A DNA stretch of 64,000 bases from Halobellus inordinatus. Its GTDB lineage: Archaea > Halobacteriota > Halobacteria > Halobacteriales > Haloferacaceae. The stretch covers positions 172,761 through 236,760 of the forward strand of contig NZ_JANHAV010000006.1 in assembly GCF_024464655.1 (NCBI RefSeq), written 5' to 3'. The notes beneath the pieces were generated by a model. The model was given only the letters and a program-made list of their open reading frames with translations, did no database searches and was not told the origin of the DNA. Each line of letters starts with the position of its first letter. Positions within the stretch are counted from its first letter, which is position 1. The translations under genes were made by a program, and so were the position numbers. Below, piece after piece: positions 19,782 through 28,849 of this stretch.

Positions 19782-21284
19782 ATGGACTCCCTCTCGGAGC
19801 TCCGCTCACTCGACGGCGCGGACGTCGTCGTCGTCGGGGGCGGATTTGGCGGCCTCTCGACCGCTTGCTATCTGGCCGGTGCCGGTGCCGACGTGACGCT
19901 ACTGGAGAAGAACGGGCAACTCGGGGGCCGCGCGAGCCGCCTGGAAGTCGACGGCTTTCGCTTCGATATGGGGCCGTCGTGGTATCTGATGCCGGACGTG
20001 TTCGAGCGCTTCTTCGAGCACTTCGATCACGAGCCCGCCGATTACTACGATCTCACGCGGCTCGACCCGCACTACCGGATCTTCTTCAAAGACGGCGACC
20101 GCGTCGATATGGTGCCGGACCTCGAACAGAACCGACAGACGTTCGAGTCCTACGAACCCGGCGCGGGCGACCGCTTCGACGAGTACCTCCAGAAGTCGAA
20201 GAAGAACTACGAGGTCGGGATGGAGCACTTCGTCTACGAGGATCGCTCCTCGCTCCGGGACTTCATCGACTGGAACGTCTTCAAGAATGCCCGCGGCCTC
20301 TCGCTCATCGGCTCGATGCAGGATCACGTCGAGAAGTACTTCGAGCACCCCAAACTCCAGCAGATTATGCAGTACACGCTGGTGTTCCTCGGCGGCGCGC
20401 CGAACAACACGCCGGCGCTCTACAATCTGATGAGCCACGTCGATTTCAATATGGGCGTCTACTACCCCGAGAACGGACTCGGGGGCGTCGTCGACGGTAT
20501 CGTCGCGCTCGGCGAGGAACTCGGCGTCGACTTCCACACCGACAGCCCGGTCGCAGAGATCCGTGGCCGCGAGGGCGCGTTCGTCACTCGGACCGAGGAC
20601 GGCCGGGAGTTCTACGCCGACTACGTCGTCAGCGACGCCGACTACCGGCACACAGAGATGGAGCTTCTCCCGCCGGAAAAGAGGCAGTACGACGAGGACT
20701 ACTGGGAGTCGCGGACGTACGCTCCGTCGGCGTTCCTGCTCTATCTCGGCGTCGAGGGCGACGTCGACCCGCTCGAACACCACACGCTCGTGCTCCCGAC
20801 CGACTGGGACGGGCACTTCGAGCGCATCTTCGACGACCCGGCGTGGCCCGAAGATCCCGCCTACTACCTCTGTGTCCCCTCCGAGACCGACGACACCGTC
20901 GCGCCCGAGGGACACTCGAACCTGTTCGCGCTCGTCCCGATCGCCGCGGGACTCGAAGACACCCCCGAGATGCGCGCAGAGTTCCGCGATCTCGTGTTGG
21001 ACGACATCGAGGCAAACACCGGCGTCGCCCTCCGAGACCGGATCGTCTTCGAGAAGTCCTTCTGTGTGAACGACTTCACGAACCGCTACAACAGCACGAA
21101 AGGAACCGCCCTCGGCCTCGCTCACACGCTTCGGCAGACCGCGCTGTTCCGCCCGCCGCATCACTCCGAGGCGGTCGACGGGCTCTTCTTCACGGGATCG
21201 TTCACGACGCCCGGAATCGGCGTGCCGATGTGTCTGATCAGCGGCGAGCTCACAGCCGAGGCGATGGCCGAACGGGCGGGCTGA
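19782..21284 (+). CDS. crtD: Carotenoid 3,4-desaturase
   Basis: 500 aa FAD-dependent phytoene-desaturase family protein. It opens with the dinucleotide fold DVVVVGGGFGGLSTACYL and ends with the family signature GLFFTGSFTTPGIGVPMCL. By sequence it could be CrtI or CrtD. The order crtD-lyeJ-cruF, known from Haloarcula japonica bacterioruberin synthesis, makes the 3,4-desaturase the better call. First gene of the operon, 2 bases ahead of lyeJ. Confidence 0.85.
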   Translation: MDSLSELRSLDGADVVVVGGGFGGLSTACYLAGAGADVTLLEKNGQLGGRASRLEVDGFRFDMGPSWYLMPDVFERFFEHFDHEPADYYDLTRLDPHYRIFFKDGDRVDMVPDLEQNRQTFESYEPGAGDRFDEYLQKSKKNYEVGMEHFVYEDRSSLRDFIDWNVFKNARGLSLIGSMQDHVEKYFEHPKLQQIMQYTLVFLGGAPNNTPALYNLMSHVDFNMGVYYPENGLGGVVDGIVALGEELGVDFHTDSPVAEIRGREGAFVTRTEDGREFYADYVVSDADYRHTEMELLPPEKRQYDEDYWESRTYAPSAFLLYLGVEGDVDPLEHHTLVLPTDWDGHFERIFDDPAWPEDPAYYLCVPSETDDTVAPEGHSNLFALVPIAAGLEDTPEMRAEFRDLVLDDIEANTGVALRDRIVFEKSFCVNDFTNRYNSTKGTALGLAHTLRQTALFRPPHHSEAVDGLFFTGSFTTPGIGVPMCLISGELTAEAMAERAG

Positions 21285-21286
21285 GG

Positions 21287-22123
21287 ATGTCTGGCCGCCT
21301 GCGGTATCTGCTGACGCTGTCGCGTCCGCGCTTTTGGTTCTACCTCGCCGGCCCCGTCGTCGTCGGCGTCGCGTTCGGAGCCGACACGACTGGCGACCTG
21401 TTCACGGCGGTGAGCGTCGGCCTCTTCGCGTACTTCCTGCTCCCGGCGAACGTCTTCCTCTACGGCGTCAACGACGTCTTCGACGTCGACGTCGACATCG
21501 CAAATCCGAAGAAGGACGAGCGGGAGGCCCGGTGGAGCGGCGACTCGGTCGTCGCAGCCGTCATCGCGCTCTCGACGCTTCTGGGGGCGGCGACGTTCCT
21601 CCTCACGTCCTCGCGGGCGTGGCCGTATCTCGCCGGGTTCTTCCTCCTCGGCTTTCAGTACTCCGCGCCGCCGCTGCGCTTCAAGACGACGCCGTTTCTC
21701 GATTCGGTCTCGAACGGTCTGTACGTCCTTCCGGGTGCGGCCGCGTACGCCGCTGTCGCGGGCGCACATCCGCCGCTCGCCGCGGTCGCGGGCGCGTGGC
21801 TCTGGGCGATGGGGATGCACACCTTCTCGGCCATCCCCGACATCGACCCCGACAGGGAGGCCGGGATCCGGACGATGGCGACGTTTCTCGGCGAGCGGCG
21901 CACCTTCGCGTACTGCCTCTGCTGTTGGCTCGCCGCGGCGGTCGTCTTCGGCCTCGTCGACGTCCGGATCGGCCTCTTGCTCGGGGCGTATCCCCTCTTG
22001 ATCCTCGCGGTCTACCGGTCTGACGTCGACGTCGACCGCGCGTACTGGTGGTATCCGATGCTCAACACGGCCGTCGGGACGCTGCTGACGCTCGGGGCGC
22101 TCTGGAGGCTCGTCAATGCCTGA
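21287..22123 (+). CDS. lyeJ: Lycopene elongase / 1,2-hydratase (UbiA family)
   Basis: 278 aa membrane prenyltransferase with about eight helices. The first Asp-rich motif is NDVFDVDVDIANPKKDE and the second is IPDIDPDREAGIRT, which bind the diphosphate through magnesium. In haloarchaea the enzyme adds C5 units to lycopene towards C50 bacterioruberin. Start ATG lies 2 bases after the crtD stop and its end overlaps cruF by 8 bases, so the three genes are one message. Confidence 0.88.
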   Translation: MSGRLRYLLTLSRPRFWFYLAGPVVVGVAFGADTTGDLFTAVSVGLFAYFLLPANVFLYGVNDVFDVDVDIANPKKDEREARWSGDSVVAAVIALSTLLGAATFLLTSSRAWPYLAGFFLLGFQYSAPPLRFKTTPFLDSVSNGLYVLPGAAAYAAVAGAHPPLAAVAGAWLWAMGMHTFSAIPDIDPDREAGIRTMATFLGERRTFAYCLCCWLAAAVVFGLVDVRIGLLLGAYPLLILAVYRSDVDVDRAYWWYPMLNTAVGTLLTLGALWRLVNA

Positions 22124-23054
22124 TCCTGACGCTCGCTCGTCGCTCGCGACGCTCACGGAGCAACTGCCGCAGACGCGTGCGGAGTGGGAGTCGCGGCTGG
22201 AGCGTCTCGTGCGCGAGAACCGCTTTACGATCTCGGTGTTCTTCCCGCTGAACGGGATCGTGCTCCTCCTCGCGAGCGCCGAGGGACTCCTGCCCGCGCC
22301 GCTGGCGTTCAACGGGCTGTTGATCCTCATCGGCACGGCCGTGATGCGCTCGCCGCTCGTCGTCGGCGTCCTCTCGATCACTGACCGTCGGGCGGCCGTC
22401 GGCGTCGGCGCACTGACGCTGTACGCCTACGCCATCGAGTTCATCGGGATCCAGACCGGCATCCCCTACGGCGAGTTCTTCTACGGCGTCGACCTCGGGC
22501 CGGTCGTCGCGGGCGTGCCCCTCGGCCTGCCCATCTTCTTCATCCCGCTTGTGATGAACTCGTATCTCCTCTGTGTCCTCTTGCTGGGCGACCGCGCCAC
22601 CCACGCGGCGACGCGTCTCCTCGCCGTGATCGCGGCCGTCCTCACGATGGATCTCGTCCTCGATCCCGGCGCTGTCGCGCTCGGTTTCTGGGTGTACCCG
22701 AACGGCGGGGCGTTCTACGGCGTCCCGCTGTCGAACTACGCCGGGTGGGTCCTCTCAGCGACAGTCGCTGTCGTCGCGCTCGACTGGGGGTACGACCGTC
22801 ACGCGCTGCGCGCGCGACTGGAAGACTGCGAATTTCTGCTCGACGACCTCGTCTCCTTCGTCATCCTCTGGGGCGGCATCAACGCGTGGTTCGGGAACTG
22901 GATCCCGGTCGCGCTGGCGGCGCTGTTCGGACTCGGCCTCCTCCGGGCCGACCGGTTCGACGTGCCGACCCGCGGTCTGCCGTGGATCCAGAGTCAGACG
23001 TCGACGCGGGGCCAGGAGTCGACGCAAAAACAGGAGTCGACGTCGAAGCGCTGA
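22116..23054 (+). CDS. cruF: Bisanhydrobacterioruberin hydratase
   Basis: 312 aa membrane protein of the carotenoid biosynthesis (DUF422/CruF) family, with about seven transmembrane helices and conserved stretches GIPYGEFFYGVDLGP and PNGGAFYGVPLSNYAGW. It adds water to the end groups in the last step to bacterioruberin. Third gene of crtD-lyeJ-cruF. The TGA stop is followed immediately by palindrome A2, and the C-terminal Q/S/T-rich tail is probably disordered. Confidence 0.88.
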   Translation: MPDPDARSSLATLTEQLPQTRAEWESRLERLVRENRFTISVFFPLNGIVLLLASAEGLLPAPLAFNGLLILIGTAVMRSPLVVGVLSITDRRAAVGVGALTLYAYAIEFIGIQTGIPYGEFFYGVDLGPVVAGVPLGLPIFFIPLVMNSYLLCVLLLGDRATHAATRLLAVIAAVLTMDLVLDPGAVALGFWVYPNGGAFYGVPLSNYAGWVLSATVAVVALDWGYDRHALRARLEDCEFLLDDLVSFVILWGGINAWFGNWIPVALAALFGLGLLRADRFDVPTRGLPWIQSQTSTRGQESTQKQESTSKR

Positions 23055-23132
23055 TAGGGATTATCGTAACTGTTCGGAGATTCTCGCCGTACCGTCCGGC
23101 GAGACATCTATGCGGACGTACGATAATCCCTA
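23055..23132. repeat. 78-bp palindromic element, family A copy 2
   Basis: Ends TAGGGATTATCGTA and TACGATAATCCCTA are perfect over 14 bases, with a central TCTCGCCG/CGGCGAGA stem. Like copy A1 it starts on the base after a TGA stop and is followed by another TGA. It lies in the cruF/crtB convergent gap, 22 bases from palindrome B2. Confidence 0.85.
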
Positions 23133-23154
23133 TGAGAACGAATCGGACGGACTA

Positions 23155-23235
23155 ATACTGTCGGACAGAACGATGTGAAAATTATCGGCACCTCGTGGGT
23201 GCCAACATCATTCACGAACTGCTGTCCGACAGTAT
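23155..23235. repeat. 81-bp palindromic element, family B copy 2
   Basis: Same length and same 14-base perfect ends as the copy at 11812-11892, but most of the interior differs. The central GGCACC/GGTGCC hairpin (23187-23203) again sits exactly at the midpoint, and a GTGAA/TTCAC pair extends the fold. Conserved ends with diverged yet still palindromic interior point to selection or copying of the folded form. It ends 7 bases from the crtB stop. Confidence 0.85.
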
Positions 23236-23242
23236 AAGCGCC

Positions 23243-24277
23243 CTACTCGCTCCGCGTGAAACTGCGGAGCCATCCCGAGACTCGCCCGCCCGTCCATCTT
23301 GACGCACCCGAACCGGTCGTCCGGCCCGGCGACGGCCCCGAATGGCCCGAATCCCGCGTCGTCTCGCTCTCGTCGGGGTACGGCACGACGCTGACGCGAC
23401 GGAACACCGCGACCGGGTCGCGTTCGAGTGCCCAGTACAGGCGCGTCTTCGCCAGTAAGTGCAACTTTCTGGACGTCGAAAGCGACGGCGTCGTCGAGAG
23501 GACGTCGCAGTCGCGAGTGCGAATCTCGTGGTGGTGGTCGGCGTAGAGCACCGCGGCCAGGAGGACGGCGAACTGGCAGTCCTCGGGGAGATACTGGATC
23601 CCCTCGACGCCCTCGCGGTAGAGCGCTTCCGCTCGCTGTAGTTCTTCGCGCATCGCGGCCTGGAAGTTCTCGTCGAACTCGAAGTTCAGTATCTGTTCTT
23701 CGGTGACGTCGTGTTTTCGGAGCGTCTCCTGGGGGAGGTAGATCCGGCCGCGCTCGACGACGTCCTCGCGGACGTCGCGGAGGAAGTTCGACAACTGGAA
23801 CGCCTCACCGAGCGCCGTGGCGTGCGGGAGGGCCTGCTCGGCCTGCGGCGTCTCCATAATCTGGGTCATCATCCGACCGACGGCGGCCGCAGAGCCGTCC
23901 ATGTACGCCTCCAGTTCCTCGTACGCCTCGTAGCGGTCGGTGTCGATGTCCGAGAGCATCGCGTCGATGAAGACGTCGACGTCGGACGCGGGGATGTCGT
24001 GTGTCTCGCGGAGTTCGGCGAACGCGGTCAACACGGGGTCGTCTGCGTCCTCCTCTCCGAGCGCCTGCCGCCGCAACTCTTCGAGTCGCCGTCGCTGTTC
24101 TTCCGGCGGAGCGGTGTCGACGGCGTCGACGACTTCGTCTGCGACCCGGAAGAACGCGTACAACACGTACGTCTCGTGTCGGACGCGCTCGGGGAGGACC
24201 CGAGTCGCGAGGTGGAAGGTCTTCCCGGTTCGCCGCTGTATTTCCTTGCTCTGTCGGATCTGTTCTTGTTTGACCAT
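23243..24277 (-). CDS. crtB: Phytoene synthase
   Basis: 344 aa squalene/phytoene synthase family enzyme that joins two geranylgeranyl diphosphates. The two Asp-rich sites are seen as FRVADEVVDAVD and in NFLRDVREDVVERGRIYLP; the middle AYMDGSAAAVGRMM stretch is also conserved. It is convergent with crtD-lyeJ-cruF and supplies the pathway's first C40 carotenoid. The C-terminal 40 residues are rich in Gly, Ser and Arg and look disordered. Confidence 0.94.
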   Translation of the reverse strand: MVKQEQIRQSKEIQRRTGKTFHLATRVLPERVRHETYVLYAFFRVADEVVDAVDTAPPEEQRRRLEELRRQALGEEDADDPVLTAFAELRETHDIPASDVDVFIDAMLSDIDTDRYEAYEELEAYMDGSAAAVGRMMTQIMETPQAEQALPHATALGEAFQLSNFLRDVREDVVERGRIYLPQETLRKHDVTEEQILNFEFDENFQAAMREELQRAEALYREGVEGIQYLPEDCQFAVLLAAVLYADHHHEIRTRDCDVLSTTPSLSTSRKLHLLAKTRLYWALERDPVAVFRRVSVVPYPDESETTRDSGHSGPSPGRTTGSGASRWTGGRVSGWLRSFTRSE

Positions 24278-24462
24278 CGTTAGGTACCACGTTTCAGGGC
24301 GTCCCGTCGTCGTGCCGTCCGACCACGCATCTGTCGTTCACATTACGGACTGGCTTCATATAACGCTTCGTGCCGATTTGAAACCAAATCGAACTCGAAG
24401 CAAAAAAACGGCCAATAGACTCATATACCCGTTTTCGGCGGTTCCGAAATTACGGTATCAGA

Positions 24463-24684
24463 TTACCAGAATGTATCGCTACAGTCGTAGACGACTCCGT
24501 GCTCCGGACAGACGTACTTGCAGTGGCGATGTGCCATCGGTCGCTCGCAGATCGGACAGGGGCGACCTGGCGGCGTTTCGACGCCGTCCGCGGGAGCGTC
24601 CTCGACGGACGCGTCGCTCTGTCCGCTGGCCGAAGTCGGTTCGTTCGCGTCGCTCACGTCACAGTCGGGGGTCGCAGTCGACAA
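24463..24684 (-). CDS. Small zinc-finger protein (HVO_2523-like)
   Basis: 73 aa. The N-terminal half is acidic and flexible; the C-terminal half carries the zinc ligands CPIC and HCKYVCPEHGVVYDC. It resembles the small zinc-finger protein encoded next to crtB in other haloarchaea (HVO_2523 family by memory of the name). Role unknown; RNA or DNA binding is likely. Own promoter in the 24,278-24,462 region with crtB. Confidence 0.7.
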   Translation of the reverse strand: MSTATPDCDVSDANEPTSASGQSDASVEDAPADGVETPPGRPCPICERPMAHRHCKYVCPEHGVVYDCSDTFW

Positions 24685-24776
24685 GAAGATTCGCGTTGTC
24701 GCACGTCGCGCCGGCGCGGAAACCGAGCGCGAAAGAAGCTGCGGTCAGCCGACCGAATCAATTAGCCGACTGGTTC

Positions 24777-24937
24777 ATACTGCCGAATACGTCCGTGAAG
24801 CAGTGAGGCACCCCAGGGGTGCCGAGCATCTTCTCGTAGCTATAGTAGCGTTTGCAAGTCTTCACGCGCCTGATCGCCCGACAGCGTGTGATCGGGTGCG
24901 CAATCAGTTGTAAACGCTACTATATGTCCGACCGTAT
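24777..24937. repeat. Family B palindrome (copy 3) split by a family C insertion
   Basis: The left part is 24777-24840 and the right part 24925-24937. Joined, they make 77 bases whose midpoint falls exactly on the hairpin GGCACCCC/GGGGTGCC (24807-24823). The joined right end reads CTGTCCGACCGTAT, 13 of 14 bases of the family B end; the left end is more decayed. The right end overlaps the TGA stop of the ribonucleotide reductase gene, as copy B1 does for its neighbour. Confidence 0.75.
24841..24924. repeat. 84-bp palindromic element, family C
   Basis: Inverted ends TATAGTAGCGTTTGCAA and TTGTAAACGCTACTATA match at 16 of 17 positions. It sits precisely inside family B copy 3 with no clear target-site duplication. 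No open frame fits inside, so it would need a transposase in trans. Confidence 0.75.
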
Positions 24938-27900
24938 CAGCACTCCGACCAGCCGCAGGCCTCGCAGGTCTTGCAGCCTTCGGAGTAGTACAGCGACATA
25001 CTGCCACACTCGGGGCACTCGGGGCTCTCGCCGGCCGCGAGCAGGTCGTCGGTCGCATCGGAGTCGCCAGCGGGTCCGGAGCCGCCCGCGAGATCCACGC
25101 TGTCGCCGACGTCGACGTCCTCGACGTCCACGGCCGCGCCGCCGTCGGTCTCACGACCCGGCGAGACGCTCGCGTTTTCGGTCTGCTCTGAGACCTCTGT
25201 CAGGTTCTGCTGCTGGGGGTAGCCCTTGTCGATCTCGCCGTCGAGGTAGCGTCGCATCGCCGTGCCGATCGCGTCCGGGATGGAGTTGATCTGTTCGCCT
25301 TTGTCCCAGGCGACCTTCGGGCTGCGGATGCCCTGCAGTTCGCTCGCGATCTCGCTCGGGTCGACGCCCGAACGCAGCGCCGTCGAGACGGTCTTCGCGA
25401 GCGCCTCGGTGAAGGAGGCGGTGAAGCCGCCGGAGTTGCCGATGTTCGCGAAGAGCTCGAAGGGCTTGCCCCGGTCGTCCTCGTTGATGTTGACGTAGAG
25501 CTTTCCATAGCCCGTGTCGATGCGCTGAGTGACGCCGTGGAGGACGTCGGGGCGCGGGCGCTTCTTGCCGAGGTCGGTCTCGCCGTCGGCGGCCGACAGC
25601 AGCCGTTCGACCTCCCGGTCGAGCGCCGCCTGGACCTCGTCGTTCTCGAGGAAGCCGTCGATGCCGCCGAAGACGTCTTCGATCTGCTCGACGAGCGTCT
25701 CCGCGGCCTCGCTCTCGTCGGCGAAGTCGGTGTTCTGCGCGCGCGTGGTGAGGACTTGCTTCGAGCGCGTGCCGTCGCGGTAGACGGTCACGCCCTTCCC
25801 GCCGTTGCGGTAGATGTAGCGGTATACCTCGTCCATATCCTCTTTGCTGGCGGAGTTCGGGAAGTTACAGGTCTTCGAGATGGCGGAGTCGACGCCTTCC
25901 TGGGTCGCACACTGCACGGCAGCGTGCTGCTTGCCCGAGAGGTCGCCGGTGACGACGAACAGTTCCGAAATCGCGTCCGGAACCGTCGACAGCGAGGAGA
26001 CGCCGTCGAACTCGTTTTCGGCCATCTGGGTCTGGGCCTCCTGCTTGACGGCGTCGACGTCGATGTCGTTGGCCTCCAGCGTCCGGAGGAAGTAGTCGTC
26101 GAACTCGACGAGCATCTCGTCGCCCTGCACGTCGTCGGAGACGTTCTTGTAGTAGGCGACGTTGTAGATCGGCTCGATCCCGCCCGTCGTGTTGCCGACC
26201 ATCGAGGTGGTGCCGGTCGGGGCCACCGTGGTCGTGTTGTGGTTCCGGATCGGGAAGCCGTCTTCCCACTCGTCGGCGTCGAGGCCGACGTAGTGCTCGA
26301 ACCAGTCGCGATACTCGGTCGGATCGGCGTACTTCGAGTCCTCCCAGTCGGCGAAGGTGCCGCGGGCCTTCGCGAGTTCGTGGCTGGTCCACTTGGACTC
26401 GTGGTTGATGTGGGTCATAAGCTGGCGGGCGACCTCGTTGCCCGCCTCGGTGCCGTACTGGATGCCGAGCTGAATGTACAGCTGTGCCAGCCCCATCACG
26501 CCGAGCCCGATCTTCCGCATGTCCCGGACCTTCTCTTCGATCTCCGGAACGGGGAAGTCCGACATCGTGACGACGTTCTCTAGGAAGTGCGTCCCGCGGT
26601 CGATGCGGTAGTCGAACTCCTCCCAGTCGATGGCGGTTTCGAGGAACGCGTCGACGGCGTCTTCGAACTCGTCGTACTCGTCGCCGTGGGCATCGTACCA
26701 GGCGCGCCAGTCGGGGGCGTCGAAGTCGACGAGCGTCGAGAGATTGATGTGGCCGAGGTTACAGGCCTCGTACTCCTCCAGCGGCTGCTCGCCGCAGGGG
26801 TTCGTCGCCAGGATGCGGTGGTCCGGGTGCTCCTCGACGTCGAACGAGTGGAGTTTGTTCACGCGTTCGAGGTAGATGACGCCCGGCTCGCCGTTCTCGT
26901 GGGCGCCGTCGACGATGTGGTCCCACAGTTTCTCTGCGGGCACGGAGAGCTCCTCGCCGACCTCGACGTGCTCGCCCAGGCCGAACATATCGTACAGTTC
27001 CTTCGTCTCGGCCGTGGCGATGTGCGGTTCACCCGTCCGGGGGTTGGTGAACGTGAACTCCTCGCCCTCGAACAGCGCGTCCATGAAGTCGTCGGTGATG
27101 CCGACGGAGATGTTGAAGTTCGAGAGGTGGCCCTCGACTGCGTTCCGGAGGTGCTTCGGGACGCGTCCCTCCTCGTCGATGAGTTCGCGCGCTTCGTCGA
27201 GCGCGTCGGCGAAGGAGTTGTGGGTGAAGTCGTCGGGGTCGTTCAGTCGCAGCGTGTGCGCCAGCGAGACGTCCTTGTTCTTCGCGTGAATGAACTGGAT
27301 GACGTCGGGGTGGCTGACCCGCATAACGCCCATCTGCGCGCCGCGTCGCGCGCCGCCCTGCGCGATCGTCTCACAGAGCTGGTCGTACGTTCGCATAAAC
27401 GTGATCGGGCCGGAGGCGATGCCGCCGGTCGAGCCGACCGGGTCGCCGTAGGGGCGGAGCCGCCAGAAGGCATAGCCCATCCCGCCGCCGCTCTGGAAGA
27501 CCTGCGCGGCCTCTTTGGCTGTCTGGTGTATGTCGTCGATGTCGTCGTCAGGGGAATCGACGAAACACGCCGAGAGCTGCTGGAGTTCGTCGCCGGCGTT
27601 CATCAGCGTCGGCGAGTTCGGCATGAAGGAGAGATCTTCCATCAGTTCTTCGAACTCCTCGCGCTTCGTCTCGACGGCCGCTTTGATCTCCTCGGGGAGT
27701 TCGGGGACGACGGTGTCGTAGGCGAACTTGTTGGCGTTGTAGACCGACAGCGACGTCTCGGCGTCGGAGTCGGCGTCGACGCCCTTGCCGAACACTTCCG
27801 CGGCGAGCTCGTCGCGGCGCGGGTGGTCGGGCTTCAGCTGGTCGGGCGTGACCGTGACGTCGACGTCGCGGCGCTCGGCCTCGAAGACGGCCTCCGCGAG

Positions 27901-28095
27901 CGCGACGTTCTTCGCGACGCGCGGGAAGAGATCTTCCTGGGACTCGATAGGGTCGCCGTTGGCGTCCTTGCGGAGGTAGCGCGCCGGCAGAATGTTGTGG
28001 TAAGCGTTGGCAGTGAGCCGCTCTTCGAGCGAGTCGCCGTCGGTACGCTTGACGGGCAGTTCGAGCTCGCCTGCGTTCACGGACTGGTCGCTCAT
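24937..28095 (-). CDS. nrdJ: Adenosylcobalamin-dependent ribonucleoside-diphosphate reductase
   Basis: 1052 aa class II ribonucleotide reductase. Diagnostic stretches are the N-terminal ATP-cone-like region, SACFVDSPDDDIDDI, the active-site NPCGEQPLEEYEACNLGHINLS (read as two parts) and APTGTTSMVGNTTGGIEP. The C-terminus ends in a zinc-type CPECGSMSL...CKTCEACGW tail that recycles the active-site thiols. It reduces ribonucleotides without oxygen being needed. No intein is present. A GGGAGGT ribosome site lies 8 bases before the ATG, so this message is not leaderless. Confidence 0.95.
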   Translation of the reverse strand: MSDQSVNAGELELPVKRTDGDSLEERLTANAYHNILPARYLRKDANGDPIESQEDLFPRVAKNVALAEAVFEAERRDVDVTVTPDQLKPDHPRRDELAAEVFGKGVDADSDAETSLSVYNANKFAYDTVVPELPEEIKAAVETKREEFEELMEDLSFMPNSPTLMNAGDELQQLSACFVDSPDDDIDDIHQTAKEAAQVFQSGGGMGYAFWRLRPYGDPVGSTGGIASGPITFMRTYDQLCETIAQGGARRGAQMGVMRVSHPDVIQFIHAKNKDVSLAHTLRLNDPDDFTHNSFADALDEARELIDEEGRVPKHLRNAVEGHLSNFNISVGITDDFMDALFEGEEFTFTNPRTGEPHIATAETKELYDMFGLGEHVEVGEELSVPAEKLWDHIVDGAHENGEPGVIYLERVNKLHSFDVEEHPDHRILATNPCGEQPLEEYEACNLGHINLSTLVDFDAPDWRAWYDAHGDEYDEFEDAVDAFLETAIDWEEFDYRIDRGTHFLENVVTMSDFPVPEIEEKVRDMRKIGLGVMGLAQLYIQLGIQYGTEAGNEVARQLMTHINHESKWTSHELAKARGTFADWEDSKYADPTEYRDWFEHYVGLDADEWEDGFPIRNHNTTTVAPTGTTSMVGNTTGGIEPIYNVAYYKNVSDDVQGDEMLVEFDDYFLRTLEANDIDVDAVKQEAQTQMAENEFDGVSSLSTVPDAISELFVVTGDLSGKQHAAVQCATQEGVDSAISKTCNFPNSASKEDMDEVYRYIYRNGGKGVTVYRDGTRSKQVLTTRAQNTDFADESEAAETLVEQIEDVFGGIDGFLENDEVQAALDREVERLLSAADGETDLGKKRPRPDVLHGVTQRIDTGYGKLYVNINEDDRGKPFELFANIGNSGGFTASFTEALAKTVSTALRSGVDPSEIASELQGIRSPKVAWDKGEQINSIPDAIGTAMRRYLDGEIDKGYPQQQNLTEVSEQTENASVSPGRETDGGAAVDVEDVDVGDSVDLAGGSGPAGDSDATDDLLAAGESPECPECGSMSLYYSEGCKTCEACGWSEC

Positions 28096-28210
28096 CTACT
28101 GTACCTCCCGCCCTGTGCGGTCGCACCGGGCGATCTCGAATCGGGTGACTGACTCAGTTCTGGGCATTTGTAACGATGACTTGTGAGTGTGGCAGGTCGG
28201 TTAAGGCTTC

Positions 28211-28598
28211 GGTATCGGGGATCTACTGCGATAAATATCATATTCCATACCTACACCCTGACCGGCTGCGCCACGCGTTCGACGTGACGAGGAATCGTAT
28301 GCGCGGAGGGGGTATGAAGGTTAGCAGACCGAAGTGGAAGTGAAAATCAGAATCTACGATCCGAACGCTGTCAGTTGATTATCCAGCGGAACAGAGGGGG
28401 CGTTGCACACTACGAGCGCTGCCACGTGGTGAACGATCTACCGTGAGTCACGAACCGAACGGGATTCGTATAAATGGTACTTATACGCCAGGTATATCAG
28501 ATCACATACCAATTTACCACGAACCGGACTATATCGCCAACTTCAACCGTCGAGCACCCCCCACAGACTTATTCCCCCGTCTGGTGATACGATGGGGT
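28211..28598. other. Non-coding AT-richer gap after the nrdJ promoter
   Basis: No convincing gene. It contains several TATA-like clusters and a small inverted repeat GTATAA/TTATAC (around 28468-28486). The final part is the promoter of the small membrane protein at 28599, with an ACTTATTCC box about 30 bases ahead of its ATG. Confidence 0.5.
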
Positions 28599-28811
28599 AT
28601 GGTGTTCACACCCGCGTCGATCGCTCCCCTCCAACTCGGTGGCCTGCTGGCGCAACCGCTCGGTCAGGCGATCGCCGTCATCGTCGCGATCGCAGTCGTG
28701 ATCATTGTCGGCCGCATCGCGCTGAAGATCGCGTGGCGACTCGTCACGATCGCCGCGCTGATCGTGGGGGCGCTGCTGGTGCTCTCTTTCTTCGGCATCA
28801 ACGTCCTGTAG
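28599..28811 (+). CDS. Small two-TM membrane protein
   Basis: 70 aa. Two hydrophobic helices, AVIVAIAVVIIVGRIALKI and VTIAALIVGALLVLSFFGI, are joined by a short positive loop. The ATG at 28599 was chosen because a TATA-like box lies about 30 bases upstream and the longer in-frame extension starts in non-coding DNA. No function recognised; similar small proteins are widespread in haloarchaea. Confidence 0.65.
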   Translation: MVFTPASIAPLQLGGLLAQPLGQAIAVIVAIAVVIIVGRIALKIAWRLVTIAALIVGALLVLSFFGINVL

Positions 28812-28849
28812 TTCTGCGGCGACGCCCGCTCGCTGTCTGTGGTCCCCGA

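Noticed and set aside
19397..21286. Upstream extension of lyeJ through the crtD gene
   Set aside because: The extension is an arginine-rich shadow of crtD in another frame; the real UbiA-type start is the ATG at 21287.
28096..28200. Cobalamin riboswitch ahead of the B12-dependent reductase
   Set aside because: The leader is short and I see no B12-box-like core; a normal ribosome site explains it.
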